A DNA stretch of 64,000 nucleotides, taken from the NCBI GenBank assembly GCA_023957275.1, contig JAMLHF010000017.1, forward strand, positions 1 to 64,000, in the 5' to 3' direction. This DNA comes from Lentimicrobium sp. Its GTDB lineage: Bacteria > Bacteroidota > Bacteroidia > Bacteroidales > Lentimicrobiaceae. The position numbers were made by a program, and so were the translations under genes. Of the stretch, positions 9,828-17,675 are shown one piece after another. The notes beneath the pieces were generated by a model. The model ran no database searches and was not told the origin of the DNA. It saw only the letters and a list, made by a program, of their open reading frames with translations. Position 1 is the first letter of the stretch, and each line of letters starts with the position of its first letter.

Positions 9828-11621
9828 ATGACTCTTGAATATCTTTGGATTGAGGACTTTAGGGTCTTTAAGAAAATCGGTTTTAATTTCTCATCAAAGT
9901 ATAGATTCACATATGATTATGAGTCAAAGAGACTCCAAAGGAGTTTGAATGACCAGTATATAGAATCTTTTTTTGGAGGTGGTTTTTCAGAAATTACAGC
10001 TTTAATTGGTCAGAATGGTGTTGGGAAATCAACCCTTTTTGAATTTATTATAAGAAATCTCACAAATTTTGGCAATGGTGGATCAACTGAGTATAATGAT
10101 GGAGATTTCTTTGCGGTATTTTCAAATTTGATCTTAATTAAAAATCAGGAATTAATTAAAAATCAGGAAGAACTTAGATTGCTAGGATACAAAATTGAGG
10201 AATACAAAGAAACGGCTAATCTTTTTCTAAGATTGGTTGGAACAGGATACGAACATATAGAATATGCCTATTATTCAAATGTCTTTGATTACAAAAGAGA
10301 GTATGATTCATTTCAATTGAATGACATTTCTATTAATAACCTTTTAATTCAAGATTCAGTTGATAATCAAGAGCATGTAATTCTATACTGGTTTGTTTAC
10401 GCAGAGATAAAGAGACAGATTGATTTCCTGACAGATATAAAGTTTACCGCACCATTTAAACTACCATCAAAATTATTTATTGATATATCAAAGAATGTTT
10501 ATAAATACAAGCACCTAATTCAATTGTCAGATATTGAGCAACATGAATTAGGTAGCATTATTCAAATGTTTTCTGTTGGTGTCCCTGAAAATGTTTCTGA
10601 GAAGACAGAGTTACTTTTATTTCAAAACTTATTAAAATACAGATCATTTATTGAGCCTGAAACCTTTAAAGGTGTTGATTCAGCTATCTTTCAAGATATT
10701 CTTCTAAGAAAATCAGTACATAAATCTGAGTTATCACCATCTCAAATAGAAGAATTACGCAACATTCTGAATGTAATTGAGAAATTCCAACAATTGCAGA
10801 GGACTGAGCGAATAAACATTTATAATTCAAACGATAAAATCTCTATTGAATATTCAATATCTGAGAATAATGATGCATTTTTTCAATTCAACGATTCTAT
10901 CAATAAATTAATGGGTGTAGATACATTTTTAGGCTATTCTTGGGCAGGGATATCAAGTGGAGAAAAGGCATTATTATCACTATTCGGCCGACTTAATTTT
11001 GCAGGAAAGAATTCTGAAAAGGATCCAGACTTCATTAAAAATAAGATATTACTTATGATTGATGAATGCGATCTTTATTTCCACCCGGAATGGCAACGTA
11101 GATTACTAAAAATGCTAATTGATACATTACCTTTGATTTTTCATGAAAAAGAGTCTATACAACTAATTTTATCTAGTCACTCTCCATTTATTATCTCAGA
11201 TTTGCCAAATTCTAGTATTATTTTCTTAAAGAAGTTGCCAACAGATCGGCTTAAACCGAATGGCGAGTTTTATCCTGTAGTTGAAGATAGTTCAAAGTTT
11301 GAAACTTTTGGGGCTAACATACATACCTTGCTTACCAATGCTTTCTTCCTTCAAGATGGATTAATTGGCGAATTTGCTAAAACGAAAATTTTTCAAATCA
11401 TTGATGAACTTGAGAAAATTGAAACTCTGAATGAGGAAGAGGTAAATTCTTTTAAAAAAAGAATTAGTATTATTGGTGAACCTATGATCAGAAAAAAGAT
11501 ATTCGAGTTACTTTATAGAAAAGTGGGTAACGATGATTTAAGGAAGCGCAAGGAAATCTTAGAACGAGAATTGGAAGAATTAAAAAATAAGTTAGAAAAT
11601 AGAAATCATGAAGAGGGTTGA
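9828..11621 (+). CDS. AAA/ABC-type ATPase of a Septu-like defence pair (PtuA-like)
   Basis: This 597-residue RecF/SMC-like ATPase has Walker A GQNGVGKST at about 60-68, an ABC signature SSGEKA near 376, Walker B LLMIDECD near 407 followed by FHPEWQRR, and a late switch His (SSHSPF). The C-terminus is a charged coiled coil. PtuA-type ATPases pair with HNH nucleases in Septu and in retron Ec78-type systems, and the HNH gene here overlaps this one by 14 bp. The gene is far more AT-rich than the DISARM-like genes upstream, indicating separate acquisition. It is longer than I would expect for a classical PtuA. No reverse transcriptase is adjacent, so it is not a retron operon. Function in phage-triggered nuclease control is inferred from the family. 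Confidence 0.8.
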   Translation: MTLEYLWIEDFRVFKKIGFNFSSKYRFTYDYESKRLQRSLNDQYIESFFGGGFSEITALIGQNGVGKSTLFEFIIRNLTNFGNGGSTEYNDGDFFAVFSNLILIKNQELIKNQEELRLLGYKIEEYKETANLFLRLVGTGYEHIEYAYYSNVFDYKREYDSFQLNDISINNLLIQDSVDNQEHVILYWFVYAEIKRQIDFLTDIKFTAPFKLPSKLFIDISKNVYKYKHLIQLSDIEQHELGSIIQMFSVGVPENVSEKTELLLFQNLLKYRSFIEPETFKGVDSAIFQDILLRKSVHKSELSPSQIEELRNILNVIEKFQQLQRTERINIYNSNDKISIEYSISENNDAFFQFNDSINKLMGVDTFLGYSWAGISSGEKALLSLFGRLNFAGKNSEKDPDFIKNKILLMIDECDLYFHPEWQRRLLKMLIDTLPLIFHEKESIQLILSSHSPFIISDLPNSSIIFLKKLPTDRLKPNGEFYPVVEDSSKFETFGANIHTLLTNAFFLQDGLIGEFAKTKIFQIIDELEKIETLNEEEVNSFKKRISIIGEPMIRKKIFELLYRKVGNDDLRKRKEILERELEELKNKLENRNHEEG

Positions 11622-12609
11622 GTCATTTGTTGGTATTGATGGTATCCAGCGAACATGGAATGAACTTGAGACACAGTATTATAATGATATCATAAATGGC
11701 ATTAATGGTTATATTTCGCCATTAGAAAGATTAAATTTGTTATATGCAGAAGGATTTGGCCCTCAAGAGGTTGAAATTATTAATTACCTCATTGCAAATT
11801 TTGAGGATGTAGTTAAAGCTAATCCAGAAGAAATTGAAGTATTAATTGAACTTTTTAACAATAATGATTGGTCAAATTTGATTCATAATCATTTCACAAA
11901 TGAGCAAACAAATTTTGGAAAAAGACTTTATTGGGCATTTCGCTATGAAAAAATTAGAGAGAGAAGACTTGTTAGACTGGCCTCAAAGATGAATATTAAA
12001 AGCTGTTTGTACTGTAATGCCCAATATACTATCGTTTTAACTTCTAATAACAGGCAGTTAGCTATTTTCCAATTTGATCATTTTTTCCCCAAAAGCAGAT
12101 ATCCGTATCTCAGTATTTCTTTATATAATTTACTTCCGGTCTGCGCATCTTGTAATCAGCATAAGTCTAATATTCATAATACTCTGGCTGAATTAGTTCA
12201 TCCATATCTCGAAGACTTTCATATTTTGACTGCATTTACTATCCCAGTTAGAGAACAAATTCGGATGTTATTTGGTGATGTTGTCAGAGAAGATGAATTT
12301 GAAATTCAACTTACTAATGTCACTAATCTAAAAGTTCAAAAATACGAAGACAAGTTTGCTTTATCTGGGATATACAATAGGCATAAGGATATTGTAATTG
12401 AAATATTTAGAAAAGCATATGCATATCGCCATGGTGGAAAAGAAGCTCTTATGGATTTAAGAAATCATGATGGTAAGCAATTATTCGCATCTGAAGATGA
12501 AATAGAATGGTTGCTCCTTGCAAATTATAAGCAATCTTCAGATATAAATAAGCGCCCACTAGCTAAATTTATGCAAGATATTGCTAAACAAGCCGGATTA
12601 ATCCGATAA
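11608..12609 (+). CDS. HNH endonuclease of the Septu-like pair (PtuB-like)
   Basis: This 333-residue protein carries a zinc-coordinated HNH nuclease core. CLYC lies near residue 132, the catalytic segment FDHFFPKSRYPYLS near 155-168, then NLLPVCASCN near 178, giving two CxxC pairs around a DH...N core. About 130 residues of helical N-terminal domain precede it and about 150 follow. The start lies inside the end of the ATPase gene (14-bp overlap), so the two are almost certainly co-translated. By analogy with PtuB it would cut nucleic acid when the ATPase partner releases or activates it. Base composition is AT-rich, like the ATPase. Confidence 0.82.
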   Translation: MKRVESFVGIDGIQRTWNELETQYYNDIINGINGYISPLERLNLLYAEGFGPQEVEIINYLIANFEDVVKANPEEIEVLIELFNNNDWSNLIHNHFTNEQTNFGKRLYWAFRYEKIRERRLVRLASKMNIKSCLYCNAQYTIVLTSNNRQLAIFQFDHFFPKSRYPYLSISLYNLLPVCASCNQHKSNIHNTLAELVHPYLEDFHILTAFTIPVREQIRMLFGDVVREDEFEIQLTNVTNLKVQKYEDKFALSGIYNRHKDIVIEIFRKAYAYRHGGKEALMDLRNHDGKQLFASEDEIEWLLLANYKQSSDINKRPLAKFMQDIAKQAGLIR

Positions 12610-12619
12610 AACATAAGAA

Positions 12620-13189
12620 ATGGAAACAAAATATGCCAAATGTCAAAAATGCCCGGCCTATCATCTTCTGGATGAACAAAGGAAGCGTATTATTGAAAAA
12701 TGGGAATACAAACGTGAAAAATATGTCAGCCGTATGAAGCAGGTTCGCCTGATATTGCTTGGAGAATCCATGCCGGCAAACCGGTATTTCTATGATCTGG
12801 AAACGGAATATAAAGATGGCGGGTTAAGGTACACCCTCAAAAAAGAGTTCGGAAGACTTGACATTGATGATAGTTTGTTTCTGCAGTCACTTACCAGAAA
12901 AGGTATTGCATTGTTTGACTGTGCCTTGTGTCCAATCTACCTTCTGGAGGATAATGTTGCCAAACGGGCAGCTGCCACCCATTGCTTGCTTACCATAAAT
13001 CAGACCCATACTTTAAAATATCCGGAAGTTCCAATTGCAACCATCTTTCCTTCAAGAAGAGGATTTTTAAAGACAGAAATTCCGCCCAAACTTTTGAATC
13101 GGGTTGTCGGGGAGTTCTCATTTTCAGACCAGACAGGGTTGAGTGAACTTTATGAGAATGTTAAACAAAGACAGTTACTCGGTGAGTGA
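12620..13189 (+). CDS. Conserved hypothetical protein in defence operon
   Basis: This 189-residue protein is not securely recognised. It opens with a CxxC pair (CQKCP) and has a segment RLILLGESMPANRYFYD at about 43-59, followed by CALCPIYLLED near 98. The GES-P motif at the end of a hydrophobic strand is reminiscent of the uracil-DNA-glycosylase superfamily motif (GExPG), but the catalytic pattern is not convincing. It starts 10 bp after the HNH gene, so it could be the third gene of the same unit. Its base composition is closer to the DISARM-like genes than to the AT-rich ATPase/HNH genes, so it could instead belong to the recipient island. Confidence 0.6.
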   Translation: METKYAKCQKCPAYHLLDEQRKRIIEKWEYKREKYVSRMKQVRLILLGESMPANRYFYDLETEYKDGGLRYTLKKEFGRLDIDDSLFLQSLTRKGIALFDCALCPIYLLEDNVAKRAAATHCLLTINQTHTLKYPEVPIATIFPSRRGFLKTEIPPKLLNRVVGEFSFSDQTGLSELYENVKQRQLLGE

Positions 13190-13227
13190 TAAAAAAACAC
13201 TAATACTTAATTCATAAACTAAACAAC

Positions 13228-14070
13228 ATGGCAAAATACAATTTTCACGATGTGGCAAGGTCAGAACGTTACTTTACTGCTACACTATTGCCCCACTTAT
13301 TGATGGCAAATGGATTTGAAGGAGCAAAACTGTTATTCAAATACATATTAAAGAATGATGCATTGGACGAAGAAGAAGATTTTGAGATTGTTACAGAGTT
13401 GGATCCACTCAGAGATGCAAGTGTATCAAATAAAGATGTTCATGACTTGTACAAGGAACATGGAAGGATAGCGGTACCAGACATCTTTTTACGCTGGGGT
13501 AAATATTCAATAGTAATCGAAGCTAAATTTTTCACACTTCCATATTGGGAGGATCTTGAATATCAGATAATTGAACAAACGAGAGCAATCGAACTAGTAA
13601 TAAATAAATCAAATTATGATATTACAAAAATAGTATACTGCCTCCTCTTAGTTGAAAATCCGACTGGGATCAAAAATAATACAATATTAACCTTCACATG
13701 GAGTGAAATTATTGAGTTGCTAGAGAAAAACGTTCCTCAAAATATTACTATTGATATCAAATATTCTATCGATATTATAAAGCAATCAATATTGAGGGCT
13801 AAGAAAGAGTTTGAAAAACAACCCAAGATTAAATATATCAAAATAAAAACTATTGAAGAATTAATTGAGAGAACGCCCGAACTTATATCTAAAGGGAAAC
13901 TCTGGATTGGATTTAGTGAAGGACTTACATTAGATATCATTGATCTGAATTACTTAAAGAATAGAAGTCACTATAAAGTAACCGATGATCCTGGTAATTC
14001 AAATAATTGGATCAGAATTGATGAACTAATTACTAAATATCTTGATTTGAGATTAAAAATACAACCATGA
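13228..14070 (+). CDS. Putative PD-(D/E)XK nuclease-like protein
   Basis: This 280-residue protein has a segment at about 82-101 reading VPDIFLRWGKYSIVIEAKFF. The D at the end of one strand and E-x-K at the end of the next match the PD-(D/E)XK catalytic arrangement, and a later strand IVYCLLLVEN fits the core. The second half is lysine-rich and helical. The gene is AT-rich. It lies 38 bp after the previous gene and overlaps the following 39-residue stub by 4 bp (ATGA). It may be a restriction-like or DNA-binding accessory protein; whether it works with the genes on either side is not shown. Confidence 0.6.
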   Translation: MAKYNFHDVARSERYFTATLLPHLLMANGFEGAKLLFKYILKNDALDEEEDFEIVTELDPLRDASVSNKDVHDLYKEHGRIAVPDIFLRWGKYSIVIEAKFFTLPYWEDLEYQIIEQTRAIELVINKSNYDITKIVYCLLLVENPTGIKNNTILTFTWSEIIELLEKNVPQNITIDIKYSIDIIKQSILRAKKEFEKQPKIKYIKIKTIEELIERTPELISKGKLWIGFSEGLTLDIIDLNYLKNRSHYKVTDDPGNSNNWIRIDELITKYLDLRLKIQP

Positions 14071-14186
14071 CTAAACGAAAATATTTTGCTTGCAGTGTCG
14101 GTGAGCCTGGCAAGGGTTACGATGATGAAAATTTAGATCGTATAATCAGAAATTCTGCCTTTATTCTTAATGAAGACAAAGTTTAG
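14067..14186 (+). pseudogene. 39-codon gene stub, probable N-terminal remnant
   Basis: An ATG overlapping the previous stop opens a 39-residue frame beginning MTKRKYFACSVGEPGKGYDD and ending at a TAG. The sequence reads like the first strand and loop of a larger globular protein rather than a complete peptide. The downstream 56 bp before the next gene hold no continuation in any frame. The natural reading is a third gene of the preceding unit, truncated by deletion when the next module was joined. A real short protein cannot be excluded. Confidence 0.45.
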
Positions 14187-14242
14187 GTACTTTATAAATT
14201 GCCTAAACTCAGATAGAGAAAAACCATCAGAAATTATTCAAT

Positions 14243-15547
14243 ATGATTCTGCCCCTACTTACAGAATTCGACCCCGAAACCAAATCAGAAGGATCATTGG
14301 ATCCCATGGGTACCTACTCATTAGCTGATAAATTTGCTACCCGTTTAATGCCAGGTTTCAGGGAAAGGATGCGCCGGCCAAGGTTCTTAACTGCTATGGC
14401 TGTTGGTGCTGTTATTTGCAACGAGTATGATGAAGAACAGTTAGCAGCAGATGAAATCAGTCCACCATACCAGGTTTACGAATGGCACGTGGTTCAGGCA
14501 CTTGTAAAGCAATTTCGGGGCATGCCGGAAATCATTGGCTTGCCTGGAAGCGATAAAGCATACAGGGCATTAAATCAGAACCTGAGATTAAATGCGTCCC
14601 GGTATCTCAAAACGGCTTCCGTATTCGGGTTTCATGGAGTTTACCGCACATTGGCCAGCGAACTGGATATAATTGATAATGGGCGTTTGGGTGAAGGCGG
14701 AGATAAGCTGATAAGAGCCTGGGAAAAAGATCAGAATCTGCCCGGATTTTATGAGAAGAGGGATGGAGCAGGTAGAAACTTCAAAGATTTACTTGGATGG
14801 GCAGTTAAAGAGGGCATGAATAAGGGAGAAGTAGTGCGGGCCTGGAGTTGGGGCCATTTCACCACAATAGCTGAAAATCTTGTTCCTTCAAAGATTGGCG
14901 TGCAGGAGGGGAAGGTACTATACGATTTGATAGTAAATAACCACAGAGGGTATCGGAACATTGTAATTCCGGCGCTTATTGAATATCTGAGATTAAATCC
15001 TGATACTTCCGAAATCGATGAGAGTTCATTTTATCAGATCCTGCTGAAGAATAGTGATGGCGACCTTTATCATTTGCTCGATTCAATAATTGCGTATGAA
15101 GCCTTTTCAAGAACAATCACTAATGGATTTGAAGAAATCCTGTTCTATTTAAGTCAAAATCGAAGAGAAGTTGACATCCGGGAGTTTCTTGATCTGCAAT
15201 GGGTTATTGATGGGAGTGTCGTAATTGCCAAACAGTATAAAACATGCCTTGATTCATTTACAGAAACAATGGATCAGCTTTCATTTCAGAAAAATTTTGA
15301 AGAATTTGAATACATTTCTGATCCAATGCATTTTACTGAATTATTAATTGCACACCATCAGAAGATACAAAAGAATAAACCTCCAAGTGGAAAGCTGGAT
15401 TGGATCGCACAGACAGGAAATGGAAAATGGCTGATCCGTACAAATTATTCTCGGTCGCAAAATCTGGTTAAACCAGCAAATACATTCGTGCACTTTTACC
15501 GTACAAACTCACTTCGATCATTTCTTAAAGATCTCAAAAAGCTGTAA
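14243..15547 (+). CDS. DUF6361-like protein, first gene of PLD/helicase operon
   Basis: This 434-residue protein has no catalytic motif I can name. Its N-terminus (SLADKFATRLMPGFRERMRR near residue 28-47, then PRFLTAMAVGAV) resembles in layout the opening of DUF6361 proteins, which I recall as having a GIGSIRDAFA...LFPGTSTIQTRARY pattern and as lying in defence islands; this is a resemblance, not a confirmed hit. The remainder is mixed alpha/beta with no signal peptide or membrane segment. The stop is 2 bp before the next ATG, so it heads a compact operon with the PLD and SNF2 genes and probably forms part of one complex with them. Confidence 0.6.
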   Translation: MILPLLTEFDPETKSEGSLDPMGTYSLADKFATRLMPGFRERMRRPRFLTAMAVGAVICNEYDEEQLAADEISPPYQVYEWHVVQALVKQFRGMPEIIGLPGSDKAYRALNQNLRLNASRYLKTASVFGFHGVYRTLASELDIIDNGRLGEGGDKLIRAWEKDQNLPGFYEKRDGAGRNFKDLLGWAVKEGMNKGEVVRAWSWGHFTTIAENLVPSKIGVQEGKVLYDLIVNNHRGYRNIVIPALIEYLRLNPDTSEIDESSFYQILLKNSDGDLYHLLDSIIAYEAFSRTITNGFEEILFYLSQNRREVDIREFLDLQWVIDGSVVIAKQYKTCLDSFTETMDQLSFQKNFEEFEYISDPMHFTELLIAHHQKIQKNKPPSGKLDWIAQTGNGKWLIRTNYSRSQNLVKPANTFVHFYRTNSLRSFLKDLKKL

Positions 15548-15549
15548 TT

Positions 15550-17673
15550 ATGGCAAAAGAAAAACGTGAAGGGTATAGCAAATTACTCGATTATTGGAGC
15601 CCGCCCCGTGAAGCTGGTATTCCGGTCGGATGCATTGCAACTACCTATACTTTCGATCCTGAAATGTTTGAGGAAGAATGCCTTAGCCGTTTTCTTAAGA
15701 TGGATAGTGATGTTGATGAAGACTCCGCATCGTATATAATCGAAAGAGAAGAAAAACTAAATAATACCAGGTGTGCAAGTGTACTTGTCGATCAGGTTCA
15801 TAGCAATAAAAAGAGAAATCCCCGCTGGGATATGCTTTCCATGAGGTACCAGGGTACCTTTCATCCAAAAGTAACAATGCTTTATTGGTCAGAATGGATC
15901 CGGCTTATTGTTGCATCTGCCAATATTACAAAATCAGGATACCGCGAAAACCAGGAAATATTCGGAGTGCTTGATTTTGAGCTGGAAAATGGCAGAATAA
16001 AGGATATAAATGCACCAGTATCTGTTTTACAGATCTATCTCGATTACTTCCAAAAGTGTATAGAAACCAATTCATTATCGGGAGATGTGGCAAATAAACG
16101 AAGTCTGGATTTCCTGGATTCAGTTAGGGCAATTGTAGATGCCTGGTCACCGGTAGAAGGAAAACAGGATAAAAGCAAAATTGGCATTGATTCAGTTTTG
16201 ATATTTCCCGGGAATAAAAACGTATTTGACCAGTTAACTGAAATCTGGCATAAGTATTCAAATAATCCCCCAACTGCAGCCTGGATTACATCGCCATTTT
16301 TTGATAGTCCGGACTCACCAAATCTGCCCGCTTCGAAAATCTGGTCTATAATAAAACCCAGGGGCGTGGCAATGGTCCATTATATTTGCCCTTTCGAGTC
16401 CACCAGAACTGAAGGTAAAAAACACCTGGTGAAAGCACCTCAAAGCCTGTTATCGACAAAGCCATCCGGGCGCTCCTCTGTTAGTGTAGATTTTAATGGT
16501 ATTTCATCTTTTACAAAAGATGAAAATGGCAAAGAATGCATCAGGTCAATTCACCTGAAGTGCATTCGTCTCGAAAATGACGAATGGGCTACATACATGA
16601 TCGGCTCAAGCAATTTTACATCCGCAGGTACCGGATTATCGAAGCATAGTAATTATGAGGCCAATCTTGTTTATACAATTAATAAGAAGAAAAATCCTTT
16701 AGGATATAAAGCTCTTCTATTAGCATACTTAAAAGGAGAAGAGCTTAAGCTCAAAGATATCGAATTCAGCGTTTTGTATTCATCCGAGGAAGATGATGAA
16801 ACCAAAGCCCCCAAATTGCCCTTGTTTTTCCAGAGTTGTGAAGCCATATGGGATAAAGGAACATTTATCCGGTTAACTTTTGATGTCAATCAGGCCATAA
16901 CGCCATTTAGCATTGCCATGGAATCAGGTCTCAACATGTTCAGTAATATTCAATGGGAATCAAACGGAAAACCATCAGTCGCAACCATACCATGGAAAGA
17001 AAAATACCTTCCTTCTGGCTTTAATGTTAAACTTAATGATGCTTCATCTCTTGTATGGTGGCCGCTTACGGTTGCTGATTACAGAGCATTACCTACTCCC
17101 GATGAGCTTCGAAACCTGACCTTCAACGAACTCATTGAGATTTTAAGTTCATCCGCCCCGCTTCATGTTTCTTTATCAAGGGTTATTAATTCCAGGTTAA
17201 AGGGATCAGCTTTTCAGAATGGAATAGATGAATCCATCGATCCTCATAAACGCGTTGATACTTCAGGGTACATACTTCAGCGGACAAGACGGATGTCGTC
17301 AGCAATTAATTCTCTTAGAGAAAGACTGAGTAAGCCAGTATATACAAAAGAGTCATTGGATTGGCGTCTTTACGGCCCTGTCGGCGTAAAAGCATTCTGC
17401 GATGCCCTGGTAAAGGAAATCAATAAAAGTCAAAGCAGCCTTGAACTTCAGAATGAAGAATTATTGTTTTTTCTTGCGGAACTGGCGCTGGAAATCGGAA
17501 ATCTTCAACTACAGACTTACGATAATTGTATTCCGGAAGATGACATAAAAAAAGAGATCAATGCGTTTCTTCAGAACCTTTATAACGATCATAAAAAAAT
17601 GATTAACAAAAGGAATTCTACTCCTATTGGTAAATATGCTAAAAAAACTTTTAACTCAATATTAACTCCTTAA
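15550..17673 (+). CDS. Phospholipase-D-like nuclease with two HxK motifs
   Basis: This 707-residue protein carries two PLD-type half sites. The first is GTFHPK near residue 103 followed by VASANITKSGYREN; the second is SIHLK near 333 followed by MIGSSNFTSAGTG. Each has the H-x-K and the N of the PLD superfamily, as in tyrosyl-DNA phosphodiesterases and nucleases; the final Asp of the classical HKD motif is absent, which is normal for many PLD nucleases. The C-terminal third is helical. It starts 2 bp after its upstream neighbour and ends 2 bp before the SNF2 helicase, so the three are co-transcribed. DISARM uses a smaller PLD protein (DrmC); this one is much larger and seems to belong to a separate system. 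Confidence 0.75.
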   Translation: MAKEKREGYSKLLDYWSPPREAGIPVGCIATTYTFDPEMFEEECLSRFLKMDSDVDEDSASYIIEREEKLNNTRCASVLVDQVHSNKKRNPRWDMLSMRYQGTFHPKVTMLYWSEWIRLIVASANITKSGYRENQEIFGVLDFELENGRIKDINAPVSVLQIYLDYFQKCIETNSLSGDVANKRSLDFLDSVRAIVDAWSPVEGKQDKSKIGIDSVLIFPGNKNVFDQLTEIWHKYSNNPPTAAWITSPFFDSPDSPNLPASKIWSIIKPRGVAMVHYICPFESTRTEGKKHLVKAPQSLLSTKPSGRSSVSVDFNGISSFTKDENGKECIRSIHLKCIRLENDEWATYMIGSSNFTSAGTGLSKHSNYEANLVYTINKKKNPLGYKALLLAYLKGEELKLKDIEFSVLYSSEEDDETKAPKLPLFFQSCEAIWDKGTFIRLTFDVNQAITPFSIAMESGLNMFSNIQWESNGKPSVATIPWKEKYLPSGFNVKLNDASSLVWWPLTVADYRALPTPDELRNLTFNELIEILSSSAPLHVSLSRVINSRLKGSAFQNGIDESIDPHKRVDTSGYILQRTRRMSSAINSLRERLSKPVYTKESLDWRLYGPVGVKAFCDALVKEINKSQSSLELQNEELLFFLAELALEIGNLQLQTYDNCIPEDDIKKEINAFLQNLYNDHKKMINKRNSTPIGKYAKKTFNSILTP

Positions 17674-17675
17674 CA

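Noticed and set aside
9828..12609. Retron (Ec78-type) operon
   Set aside because: The ATPase/HNH pair fits, but there is no reverse transcriptase or msr/msd-like RNA region next to it.
14067..14186. Genuine 39-residue regulatory peptide
   Set aside because: The sequence looks like the first strand of a larger protein and there is no supporting promoter or structure; kept only as a stub with low confidence.
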